Positions 1 through 8,234 of a DNA stretch of 64,000 nt are shown here, piece by piece. Below the pieces are notes generated by a model. That model was not told the origin of the DNA. It did no database searches and was given only the letters and a program-made list of their open reading frames with translations. Location of the stretch: contig JBBIUE010000005.1 in the NCBI GenBank assembly GCA_037440405.1, forward strand, positions 34,952 through 98,951, given 5' to 3'. Each line of letters opens with the position of its first letter. The first letter of the stretch is position 1. A program made the position numbers and the translations under genes. The stretch is from JANMGV01 sp037440405. GTDB taxonomy: Bacteria > Planctomycetota > Planctomycetia > Pirellulales > Pirellulaceae.

Positions 1-96
1 AATCTACGTTAGGATTCGCAGCGAAACGACGGTCTTGGCGAGAGCGGTCGGACTGGGCTGTCAGTGATGACAGTTATTCTTTCTTTAGGAATTGCA

Positions 97-1368
97 ATGG
101 CACGTCGAGTTGTGGTGGTTTTGGTCGAAGGTGTCGGCATCAACATGCTCGGAGCGTATGGTGGCCCGTGGTTACCGACACCGACGCTGAATGCCACGTC
201 GATTCGGAGTGATGTCTTCGACCGTTTTTGGCTGGATTCTTTGTCCTTGGAAAGACTGTATCGCTCGATGTGGTGTGGGTTGCACGCTGGCGAGCCGGAT
301 GGTGCGTTGGCAACGCCACTTCCAACATGGTTGCAGGATTCCGGCTTGGGAACATTTTTAGCCACGGACTCCGACGAGGTGTTGGCTCTTCCAAGCTCGA
401 ACGAATTCGAATCCGTAGCTCGCATCGACGTGGCGGATGGTGACGAAGTTTCTCGTTGGGAAGATGCCGGAATCGCCAGGTTCTTTGAGGAGTCGATCAC
501 TGCTTGGTTAGCGGTCGAGCCAGCTCCGTCCCTGGTCTGGTTGCACAGTCGAGGATTGCGTGGGCCATGGGATGCTCCTTATGAATTGCGGAAATTGCAG
601 CAAGGGGAGGACGATCCCCCGCCACCTCGAGGTACGACACCGCCGAACGCAAACTTTCAGGATCGCCATGAACATGCGGACGAACTGCTTGGTTGGAATC
701 AAGCGGCTTCCGCGCAAGTGCATCTTTTGGATGAAGCTTGGGACTGGTTCGTCTCGGCAGTTGAAGAGCAATCCAAGCAGGATGAGTACCTGGTGATGTT
801 CCTTGGACTTCAAGGGTATCCGCTCGGCGAGCACGGGGTCGTTGGTCTAGAACAAGAAACCGTTTTCGCCGAGAGGACTCGATGCCCTTTTTGGATCTGG
901 AAGCCTGAATCACCACTGGGACGGCGTCTCGACTTTTTCGTACAGCCTTCGCATCTATTTCAGACGATTCTCGATTGGCTGCAGATTCGATCTCCTGAAG
1001 CCGCGGTGCGACCGTGCTCTTCAAATATTTTGTGCATCAATGCCAGTCGGCCTTGGAACGAGATTCCGGTTTCGCATCAATCCGCGTTGACCTTCGCGGA
1101 TCGAGCATGGAGTTGCCAGACTCCTTGGTGGTCAGGGATCAGCAGCTCAGATTCAGAGCAACCACGCGAATTGGCCGACGAACGAGAAACGAAATTATTT
1201 GTGCTGCCGGACGATCGATTTCAACAGAACAATGTTTTTCGTCGAGCCAGGCAGATCGCTGAGTCGTTGGAGGCCTACCGATCGCTGCTCATCGATTGGA
1301 TGTGTCAGGTTGGTGATCGCGGTCCGATGCCATGCATGCCCGATAGACTGCTCGAGCGACCTCGCTAA
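97..1368 (+). CDS. Sulfatase-fold protein, probably catalytically degenerate
   Basis: A 423-residue cytoplasmic-looking protein with the order of an alkaline phosphatase/sulfatase fold: a hydrophobic first strand (VVVVLVEGVG), then LGAYGGPWLPTPTLN, which matches the sulfatase 'GCYG..RTPNLD' segment, and a late FLGLQGYPLGEHGV segment that corresponds to 'FTSDHGE.LGEHG'. The metal-binding DD of the first strand reads VEG, the C/S-x-P/A-x-R formylglycine motif is not recognisable, and the late DH reads QG. I infer a non-catalytic member of the family. The ATG at 97 is preferred over the GTG at 64 because AGGA lies about 6 bases upstream. The next gene starts 12 bases after the stop, so the two are probably co-transcribed. 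No signal peptide is evident. The function is unknown; the fold assignment is fairly secure and the loss of activity is inferred. Confidence 0.75.
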   Translation: MARRVVVVLVEGVGINMLGAYGGPWLPTPTLNATSIRSDVFDRFWLDSLSLERLYRSMWCGLHAGEPDGALATPLPTWLQDSGLGTFLATDSDEVLALPSSNEFESVARIDVADGDEVSRWEDAGIARFFEESITAWLAVEPAPSLVWLHSRGLRGPWDAPYELRKLQQGEDDPPPPRGTTPPNANFQDRHEHADELLGWNQAASAQVHLLDEAWDWFVSAVEEQSKQDEYLVMFLGLQGYPLGEHGVVGLEQETVFAERTRCPFWIWKPESPLGRRLDFFVQPSHLFQTILDWLQIRSPEAAVRPCSSNILCINASRPWNEIPVSHQSALTFADRAWSCQTPWWSGISSSDSEQPRELADERETKLFVLPDDRFQQNNVFRRARQIAESLEAYRSLLIDWMCQVGDRGPMPCMPDRLLERPR

Positions 1369-1380
1369 GGGAGGAACGCA

Positions 1381-2340
1381 ATGCCCACAAAAACGACCAT
1401 GCCGTTCCCCAGTTTGAAACCTCGTCGTACCATCACCGGAATTTCCGCTGTTTTGCTGCCGATGAACGACGATCAGGAGATCGATCTGGAGTCCTGGCAA
1501 TCGCTGCTCGAACGCACGTGGAAGGCCGGCCTGACTCCCGCCATTAACATGGACACGGGCTACGCCGCATCGATTGATGATACAACGCGCCATCACCTAT
1601 TGCAGATGGCATCCGACCAAGCTCAGGGACGTTCCTTCGTCTCCGGAGTATTTGTGCAAGATCGACCGGGTGCCTTGTTCCATGAAGTCGAGTACTTGAC
1701 CCGGACCGGTGAGATTCGATCATTTGGCGGATTGCCCATTATCTTTCAGTCGTATGGACTGTGTGATCTTCGAGGCGACCGACTCGTGGCTGCTTATGAC
1801 AAAATCGCGACGGCAACCGATCGTTTCTTGTTATTCGAATTAGGAGCCATGTTTGCTCCGTTCGGGCGTATTTACTCCTTGGATGAATACAAGGAGATCA
1901 TGAGTATTCCGCAGTGTGTTGGAGGCAAGCATTCATCACTGGACCGCTGTCAAGAGTGGGAACGATTGCAACTTCGCGATCAATCGCGGCCGGGATTCAT
2001 GGTGTTGACCGGTAACGATTTGGCAATTGATATGGTTTGGTATGGGAGCGACTATCTTCTGGGGCTATCCGCCTTTGCACCTGATTATTTTGCATTGCGA
2101 GACCGCTGGTGGAGCGCAGGAGATGTGCGCGCATTTCAATTAAATGACTTACTTCAGTATCTAGGACAATTCGCATTTCGATCCCCGGTCCCTTCGTACA
2201 AGCATTCAGCAGCGCAGTTTCTCAAGTTGCGCGGCTGGATAGGTTCTGATCGACCGCTTCGGGGTCAGCCCGAGCGCCCCGCCTCTGACGTTTCGATCTT
2301 GCGAGACATTCTCGAACGTTTGGAAGCCATAGTCCTATAG
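1381..2340 (+). CDS. DapA/NanA-type class I aldolase-family protein (DUF993-like)
   Basis: A 319-residue TIM-barrel protein of the dihydrodipicolinate synthase superfamily. The N-terminal strand ITGISAVLLPM and the segment SIPQCVGGKHSSLDR resemble that family; K183 in GGKHSS is at the place of the Schiff-base lysine. Sequence around residues 140-175 (FELGAMFAPFGRIYSLDEY) resembles the DUF993 subfamily, for which the substrate is not established to my knowledge. The start is secure: GGGAGG lies just upstream of the ATG. It follows the sulfatase-fold gene by 12 bases and was probably transcribed with it. True DapA activity is unlikely, because the typical DapA substrate-binding motifs are not apparent; an unidentified 2-keto acid aldolase or lyase is more likely. 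Confidence 0.8.
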   Translation: MPTKTTMPFPSLKPRRTITGISAVLLPMNDDQEIDLESWQSLLERTWKAGLTPAINMDTGYAASIDDTTRHHLLQMASDQAQGRSFVSGVFVQDRPGALFHEVEYLTRTGEIRSFGGLPIIFQSYGLCDLRGDRLVAAYDKIATATDRFLLFELGAMFAPFGRIYSLDEYKEIMSIPQCVGGKHSSLDRCQEWERLQLRDQSRPGFMVLTGNDLAIDMVWYGSDYLLGLSAFAPDYFALRDRWWSAGDVRAFQLNDLLQYLGQFAFRSPVPSYKHSAAQFLKLRGWIGSDRPLRGQPERPASDVSILRDILERLEAIVL

Positions 2341-2565
2341 GCGAACTGCGGATTGGGATCGAGCGTCCCAAACCTTTGGCGTACACGAGAGATCAACCTT
2401 TCGTCCCAGACAAAGAATCGGGCTGATCTATGTTCACCTGCCGCTCGCCTTAGTTGCATCGCTTGGGACGTTATGGCATACTGAACTGGCTCTGCGGAAG
2501 TCTGGCCGCTTGGCGGTTGGCTGACCGCGTGTACAACTTCAGAACGCCGGAAAGGTGAATCGCCT

Positions 2566-3293
2566 ATGCAGGTTTGGCCCGCGATCGATTTGTTGGATGG
2601 CAAATGCGTTCGTTTAGAGCAAGGCGACTACGAGCGCGATACTGAATTCTCTGCAAATCCGGTTGCGAGCAAGGGGCACGTTGCTTGCACTGTGTCGATC
2701 TCAACGGTGCGCGAAGCGGCAGTTTTATTCACGAGCCGATTCTCCGAGAAATTGCGGCCCGAAGCGAAGGACGTTCGGTACAGCTCGGCGGTGGTGTTCG
2801 CAATGAGGAGTCGATCAAACGGCTCTTGGATTTGGGCCTGAATCGGCTCGTGGTGGGTACCGCAGCACTCCAAGACCCCGAGTGGTTTGCCGCGATGTGC
2901 GAAAAGTACCGAGGGCATTTGGTTCTTGGCTTGGATGCTCGCGATGGTTTCGTAGCAACTCAAGGCTGGCTTCAAACGTCCAAAACGTCTGCGGTAACGC
3001 TTTTACAGCAGATTCAGCTCTTGACGGATGACGTTGTTGCGGTCGTCTACACCGACATTCATCGAGACGGCATGATGAGTGGGCCGAATCTGGAGGCACT
3101 TTCGGCTCTGGCACGTATTAGTTCTTTCCCCGTGGTTGCCTCCGGGGGAGTTACAACGATGGAGGATATTGTTCACCTACTCGAATTGCGAATCCCCGCC
3201 TGCATCATTGGTCGATCGTTGTATGAAGGCAGACTCAACCTGAAAGAGGTGCTGAAGACGATTGATGACCGCGATGCTCAACTTGTTTCATGA
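2566..3293 (+). pseudogene. hisA: HisA, ProFAR isomerase, broken by an internal frameshift
   Basis: HisA isomerises ProFAR to PRFAR in histidine biosynthesis. The first frame reads MQVWPAIDLLDGKCVRLEQG, a canonical HisA N-terminus including the catalytic Asp of PAID, up to NPVA at base 2667. The rest lies in another frame, which resumes near 2667 with EQGARCLHCVDLNGARSG and continues through QLGGGVRNEESI, VYTDIHRDGMMSGPN (second catalytic Asp) and VVASGGV to a normal C-terminus at 3293. Between NPVA and GARCLH a HisA normally has about eight residues; only five bases are present, so about 19 bases seem to be missing. Apart from this the protein is complete and conserved, so the lesion is recent or is a sequence error. 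A separate start at the TTG at 2685 would lack the first beta-alpha unit. Confidence 0.85.
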
Positions 3294-3339
3294 CTCCTGT
3301 TCCGCTTGAAATTCAAGCCTTTTCTACGAGGAAACTACG

Positions 3340-5442
3340 ATGGGCAAAGTTCAGATTGGAAACCTTCGCAACATTGCGTTTTGTGGCCATAGCTACTCTG
3401 GCAAGACCACGCTGCTCGATCATCTGCTGCTGGTAAGCGGAGCTGCTACGGGCCACCATAGCGTCGATGACGGGACGAGCATTTGCGATTTCGATGCTGA
3501 AGAAAAGTTGCATCACCACACCATCGAAACAAAAGTTGTTCACTGCAAATTTGGGGAAACGCAGTTGACACTGCTTGATACTCCGGGCTACCCCGATTTC
3601 GTTGGTCACACGATTGAAGCTTTGGCCGCCGCCGATTGCGCGGCGATTTGTGTCAACGCCCATTCTGGAATTGAAGTTAACACGCGGCGAGTCGTTCGAG
3701 AGGCTCAGGAAGCTGGTCTGGCTTGCATGATCGTTTTAACACGACTCGATGGCGATAACATCGACATGGAGAAGTTAATGGAATCGCTCCGCGAAATGTT
3801 TGGTCCGGGCTGCGCGTTGATCAATGTTCCCCGTGGTCTTGGTCCCGACATCCATGGCGTCGATTGCGTATTCGAGGGCGAAGCGCATGGGGACGTTGTC
3901 ATGGATCGCAGCCAGTTGTATCAGGAGATCGTCGAACGGATCGTGGAAGCGGACGAAGCGATGATGAACCGCTTCTTCGAGGGAAATTATCCAACTCCAG
4001 AAGAAATGAAGGCCCTTGTTCCCAAGGCAATGGCTGCCGGAACTTTGGTTCCCGTGTTCTGTACGGCGGCCAAAAATGACATCGGCCTCCCGGAATTGCT
4101 AGAGGGGCTCGTTTGGGCGACTCCGTCTCCCGATCACGTTCGGCGCGTCGCCACAGATGAAAACGGGGAAGAGGTTGATATCATTCAGTCCGCTGAAGGA
4201 CCACTGATTGCACGAGTCTTCAAGAATCGCATCGATCCGTTCGTTCAGAAGTTGTCCTTCATTCGCATTTATTCCGGCTACCTTGAAAAGGACATGATGG
4301 TTCATATTCAAGGCGTGAAGAAGGACCTGAAAATACCTCAGATCTTGGAGGTGCAAGCGGGTCAGACGCACCCCATCGAGCGCGCGGAAGCTGGGCAGAT
4401 CGTTGCTGTCGCCAAGGTTGAGGACTTGCACATCGGAACGACGCTCGGCAGGTTCTCGCTTCCGAAGATCAAGTTTCCAACACCGATGGTCGGTCAAGCC
4501 GTCGCTCCGAAAGGTCACAGCGATGAGAACAAACTCTTCACCGCTTTGCACAAGCTTGTCGAAGAGGACCCGACCTTAAAGATTGAACGTGACGCTCAAA
4601 CCAGCCAACTGGTGATGACCGGTATGAGCGAAATGCATTTGACGTTCATCCGAGAGCGATTGCAGCATCGCGATCGACTGGAAATCGAAACCTCCGATCC
4701 AAAAATTCCCTTAAGGGAGACCATTCTGCAAACTGCGGAAGGCAGCTATCGCCACAAGAAGCAGTCTGGAGGCCGGGGCCAGTTCGGCGAAGTCCACATG
4801 CGGCTCTATCCGCTTCCCAAAGGAACGGACATACAGGCCTTTCTGAGCAAAGAGCGATTTCCACATCTGAAGAATCATCACTACGATCCCGACACCAATT
4901 TCTTGTGGGTCGACACGGTCGTCGGTGGAACGATCCCAGGCAACTTCATGCCAGCCGTCGAAAAAGGGGTTCGCGAGCGGATGGTAAAGGGTGTTATCGC
5001 AGGCTATCCAGTGAACGATATTTGCGTCGAAGTCCATTTCGGCAAACATCATCCTGTCGATAGCAGCGAAGCGGCATTTAAGACGGCGGGCGCGATGGCC
5101 TTCCGCAATATCTTTCGTGAAGCTCATCCCACGCTGCTCGAACCGATTGTCAAGATGGTCGTCACCGTACCGGAATCAAACGTCGGTGACATCTACTCGG
5201 ATTTGAGTACCCGTGGCGGCCGCGTGCATGGCAGCGATTCGGCAGGAGGCGGATTCTTCAGCATCCAGTGCGAAGCTCCATTGCGAGCGGCACTCCACTA
5301 CGGTCGCGTCCTCAGCAATATCACCGGTGGCCAAGGCAGCTTCTCGATGGACTTTGACCGCTATGAAATCATGCCGGCCAATGCCCAGCAAGAATTCAAG
5401 TCGAAGGCCGATCTCAAGGACGAGGAAGGAGCCTTGGTGTAG
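3340..5442 (+). CDS. Elongation factor G paralogue (translational GTPase)
   Basis: A full-length EF-G-type GTPase of 700 residues, which normally moves tRNA and mRNA through the ribosome or, in some paralogues, works in ribosome recycling. Visible motifs: P-loop GHSYSGKT at 16-23, Switch II DTPG at 81-84, G4 as TRLD at 135-138 instead of the usual NKxD, then domain II, and domains III-V with GRGQFGEV and RGGRVHGSDS. The start has GAGGAAA upstream. The atypical G4 and the sequence around SVDDGTSICDF suggest one of the accessory EF-G copies common in planctomycetes rather than the main fusA, which is usually in the str operon with rpsL, rpsG and tuf; none of these are nearby. The identity as an EF-G family member is secure; the precise role is not. 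Confidence 0.9.
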   Translation: MGKVQIGNLRNIAFCGHSYSGKTTLLDHLLLVSGAATGHHSVDDGTSICDFDAEEKLHHHTIETKVVHCKFGETQLTLLDTPGYPDFVGHTIEALAAADCAAICVNAHSGIEVNTRRVVREAQEAGLACMIVLTRLDGDNIDMEKLMESLREMFGPGCALINVPRGLGPDIHGVDCVFEGEAHGDVVMDRSQLYQEIVERIVEADEAMMNRFFEGNYPTPEEMKALVPKAMAAGTLVPVFCTAAKNDIGLPELLEGLVWATPSPDHVRRVATDENGEEVDIIQSAEGPLIARVFKNRIDPFVQKLSFIRIYSGYLEKDMMVHIQGVKKDLKIPQILEVQAGQTHPIERAEAGQIVAVAKVEDLHIGTTLGRFSLPKIKFPTPMVGQAVAPKGHSDENKLFTALHKLVEEDPTLKIERDAQTSQLVMTGMSEMHLTFIRERLQHRDRLEIETSDPKIPLRETILQTAEGSYRHKKQSGGRGQFGEVHMRLYPLPKGTDIQAFLSKERFPHLKNHHYDPDTNFLWVDTVVGGTIPGNFMPAVEKGVRERMVKGVIAGYPVNDICVEVHFGKHHPVDSSEAAFKTAGAMAFRNIFREAHPTLLEPIVKMVVTVPESNVGDIYSDLSTRGGRVHGSDSAGGGFFSIQCEAPLRAALHYGRVLSNITGGQGSFSMDFDRYEIMPANAQQEFKSKADLKDEEGALV

Positions 5443-5493
5443 AGTTGCTACGAAGCTGACGAGATTTTCTTGTCAAGTTCTCCAAAGAGACGA

Positions 5494-5537
5494 AGGTGTC
5501 GGGAACACGGATTGTTTCTCGTTGTTTCCCGGCACCT
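5494..5537 (+). terminator. Hairpin after the EF-G gene, possible terminator
   Basis: An inverted repeat pairs AGGTGTCGGGAA with TTCCCGGCACCT, with one wobble pair and one bulge near the apex, around a loop of about 14 bases. It lies 51 bases after the EF-G stop. No T-tract follows on the plus strand, so it may be an RNA-stabilising or REP-like structure rather than an intrinsic terminator. Confidence 0.35.
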
Positions 5538-5727
5538 CATTCGCTGGAGAAAGCACATTCCGTCCGCCGATGTCCTTGCGTGTACCAGTATCGTAGAGCC
5601 GATCGACAAGACCATGCGATGGAACGCCATCATCGAAGCAGTTCAGAACTCAATATGACTCAAGTCATCTGTGATTCGGGTCTCGGCCAAAATACCAATC
5701 GTCAAACTTTCGAGGAATCTTCCTGAA

Positions 5728-6291
5728 GTGACTCCCAAATTCTTCAAGAAGGCATCCGACTTCCGAGCTTGGCTTGACTTAAACCACGCGACCAAAAACG
5801 AGTTGCTGGTTGGTTTTTGTAAGGTTGGTTCAGGCAAGCCGAGTATGACGTGGTCGGAGTCCGTCGACGAGGCACTGTGCTTTGGATGGATCGATGGTGT
5901 CCGAAAGCGAATCGATGATGAATCGTATTCCATCCGTTTTACGCCGCGACGAGTAGGTTCAATCTGGAGTCGCGTCAATATTGCGAAGGTCGAGCAATTG
6001 ATCGCTCAGAATCGAATGCGACCAGCGGGACTCGCCGCCTTCGAGGCTCGGAGCAGCAAGAAGACCGGCGTTTACTCCTTCGAGCAGGAACATAAGATCG
6101 AGCTTAGCGATTCGGAGCTAATTGAGTTCCAGAGAAATAAGGCTGCGTGGCGATTTTTCGATACGACTCCACCAAGCTACAAAAAGACGATCATCTACTG
6201 GATCGTCAGTGCAAAGCGACCAGCCACGCGAACTCGCCGCCTTGAGGAGCTCATACAGGCCTGCTCCGAGCACAGACGCCTTTTGAAGTAG
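5728..6291 (+). CDS. YdeI/OmpD-associated (OmdA-like) family protein
   Basis: A 187-residue protein of the YdeI/OmdA family. Diagnostic stretches are LDLNHATKNELLVGF, WSESVDEALCFGWIDG, SIRFTPRRVGSIWSRVN and a C-terminal FDTTPPSYKKTIIYWI. Members are small soluble proteins; the biochemical role is not established, and the OmpD link comes from enterobacterial genetics. The GTG at 5728 is chosen because family proteins begin M-T-P-x-F at this point (VTPKFF); 19 further codons are open upstream to 5671 but do not look conserved. It stands alone between EF-G and a convergent gene. The family call is secure; the function is unknown. Confidence 0.85.
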   Translation: MTPKFFKKASDFRAWLDLNHATKNELLVGFCKVGSGKPSMTWSESVDEALCFGWIDGVRKRIDDESYSIRFTPRRVGSIWSRVNIAKVEQLIAQNRMRPAGLAAFEARSSKKTGVYSFEQEHKIELSDSELIEFQRNKAAWRFFDTTPPSYKKTIIYWIVSAKRPATRTRRLEELIQACSEHRRLLK

Positions 6292-6522
6292 TGTTAACCT
6301 TTCGCAAACTTGGAGGATCGACTACGAATCAAATCGCATTCGTACGTTCCGCAATGCGAATGTTGATGCTGGCATGTCGAAGCTGGATCGCCATGCACGC
6401 TCAAAATTTCATCAGCAAAGATCATGGAATTGCGGAACGGATACCTTCCACGGCATATCGAGTGATCAACGGTTGCGCAGCATTGAAACAGGCAGCAAAC
6501 GTTCCGCAGAAGCCAGAGCGAA

Positions 6523-7953
6523 CTACTTCGGTTGCGCTTTCGTCGCCTTCTTGGGTTCGGTTTTTGGCATCACGGTTTTGCTACGCTTGGGAAATGGTGC
6601 CGACTCGACCCAATCAGGGATACCACCGGCAGCCTCGATTTCGGTCATCGACAGAACAGTGAGTCCTGGAAGAAGAGAGTTGCATTTCTTGACGATAGCG
6701 CGATGGCGACTGGGATCGACTATCAGAGCACATGGGAAGTGGCGCTCGGCGGCCCGGTGGGTATACCGAATCTCTTCGATATTCTGAACCAAGTTCGACG
6801 ACGCGCGATCGCGAGCCATTCGAGCTTCAACTTCCGGTGCCAAAATCAAACCTCGAACGAAATCCGTGTCTCGACGAAACCGAGCACACAACCAGTTGGC
6901 AAGTACCAATCGGCAGTTGGCAATCGTTTCGTCAAGTTGGTCGGCTGCGTCCCAGTTATACTTCAAAGTGGATAGGATTTGCTGAACTGGGCGAACGGTG
7001 CAGCGATCCTCGACCAACTGATGGAAAACAGTGTGGACATTCGCCACGGTCGAGCTGCGATCAATGACGTCTTCGATCAGTGAAGGGCAAATCAACCGTG
7101 TTTGTTGAACAAGTTTGACCGTTTGATCGAACGTGTAGAATCGAGCTAAGTGTCGGACGAGGAGTGACCGGAAAAACGAGAAGAAATACTCGGACGAAGA
7201 CATCGTTGGTACGTTGCGACCTTCCGAAGTAACTTCAACCGACTCGTCGATGAAAAAGCCCGGAGCCATCCAAATCGCATCGCGAGTTTCATGAATGCAA
7301 GCAGAAGAATCCTCGCTGAGATCGCACTCTTCCAGCAAAGCAAAAGCGAATTTCTGTCTGGGAGGAAAATAACCAGCACCCAATTCAAGCGCATGCCAAC
7401 GAAAATGCGCTGCGTGGGGAGAAATCTCCTCACACTCATGGATGCGGATGGCAGGGAGAGAAAATCCGTATTCGTCGGAGAGTTGGTGTCGAATCTTTGC
7501 TAAACGTGTGGGAAGCGATACTGCGCCATCTCGAAGGCGTGCGAACAACTCTGTTCCAAGCATTAACTCCATCTGACGATTGTCGCGGACAGCGGCCGGT
7601 TCAGGTTCTGCTTCCGTGGAATCCGCAACGTTTTCGGTCGAAGTCGGTTCGACATCGGAAAACAAAGGCTCTAGACTCTCGTCAGAACAGGAAATGGAAA
7701 CGACCTGGGGAAAGAGAACGATTGTTTCTTTTCCCCCTCCAGGCTTCCTGCGATTGCGTTCTTCTTCTCTCATGGAAGAGTACCAATTGCTCTCGTCGTA
7801 GTCGTCGAGTCGCTCAGCATCCGTCATGCAGATGCCGCCATCGACCAAACCAACCAGACGACCGATAAATCGATGGCCGCCAAAGGTGAATACGGTAACG
7901 CACCGACCTACATAGCGTTTGAGGGTCTTGTCTAAGTCTTCTGACAGATACAC
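6523..7953 (-). CDS. LSm-like domain fused to a soluble FlhA/FHIPEP cytoplasmic domain
   Basis: A 476-residue protein with no membrane segment. Residues 1-75 look like a small SH3/LSm-type beta barrel (GRCVTVFTFGGHRFIGRLVG, then GGICMTDA). After an acidic linker (95-125) the rest follows the order of the FlhA export-gate cytoplasmic domain: LPTRLAKIRHQLSDEYGF and PAIRIHE (domain D1), then FFSFFRSLLVRHLARFYT, KLVQQTRLICPSLIEDVIDR, VHTVFHQLVEDRCTVRPVQ, and a final FPCALIVDP with LLPGLTVLSMTEI (domain D4). The C-terminal 30 residues are basic and Pro-rich. Genuine FlhA has eight N-terminal transmembrane helices; these are absent and replaced by the barrel. The GTG start is supported by AAAGGA 6 bases upstream. 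It could be a soluble chaperone-docking protein for flagellar or type III export, or a repurposed regulator. No flagellar genes are adjacent. Fold assignment good, role unknown. Confidence 0.8.
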   Translation of the reverse strand: MYLSEDLDKTLKRYVGRCVTVFTFGGHRFIGRLVGLVDGGICMTDAERLDDYDESNWYSSMREEERNRRKPGGGKETIVLFPQVVSISCSDESLEPLFSDVEPTSTENVADSTEAEPEPAAVRDNRQMELMLGTELFARLRDGAVSLPTRLAKIRHQLSDEYGFSLPAIRIHECEEISPHAAHFRWHALELGAGYFPPRQKFAFALLEECDLSEDSSACIHETRDAIWMAPGFFIDESVEVTSEGRNVPTMSSSEYFFSFFRSLLVRHLARFYTFDQTVKLVQQTRLICPSLIEDVIDRSSTVANVHTVFHQLVEDRCTVRPVQQILSTLKYNWDAADQLDETIANCRLVLANWLCARFRRDTDFVRGLILAPEVEARMARDRASSNLVQNIEEIRYTHRAAERHFPCALIVDPSRHRAIVKKCNSLLPGLTVLSMTEIEAAGGIPDWVESAPFPKRSKTVMPKTEPKKATKAQPK

Positions 7954-8124
7954 GTTACGTCCTTTCGGCCAGCCTAACCACTTTCGTGTCTACATACTTC
8001 CTCATATCATGATACACAAAAGGGGAGATTCGGTTCGGCCACGCTTGCGAAGAATTCTGCAAAACGCGCATGCATCGCTAGGCAGGGCAGCGAGCATTTT
8101 AGGCAATTTGCTTATCGGAGGTTC

Positions 8125-8191
8125 CCAGCAGGCTTCCAAGTTGGTAGCCTGAGAGAGAAGTATGTTGTCGTTCTCTCTGCCAGCCTGTTGG
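8125..8191 (+). promoter_or_regulatory. Structured leader upstream of ilvE with competing hairpins
   Basis: CAGGCT at 8129-8134 can pair with AGCCTG at 8146-8151 (hairpin with inner CCA/TGG) or, in the longer form CCAGCAGGCT, with AGCCTGTTGG at 8182-8191, enclosing an AGAGAGAA (8152-8159) / TTCTCTCT (8171-8178) stem. The two foldings exclude each other. The element ends 43 bases before the ilvE start. An attenuation-like role is inferred only from the geometry and the neighbour. Confidence 0.4.
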
Positions 8192-8234
8192 CTGTTTCCA
8201 TCACAAGAGCCTGCTTGTCACGACTGGATGCTCA

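Noticed and set aside
2640..2690. Programmed ribosomal frameshift in hisA
   Set aside because: No slippery heptamer or downstream structure is seen, and about 19 bases of coding sequence are missing, so shifting alone would not restore the protein.
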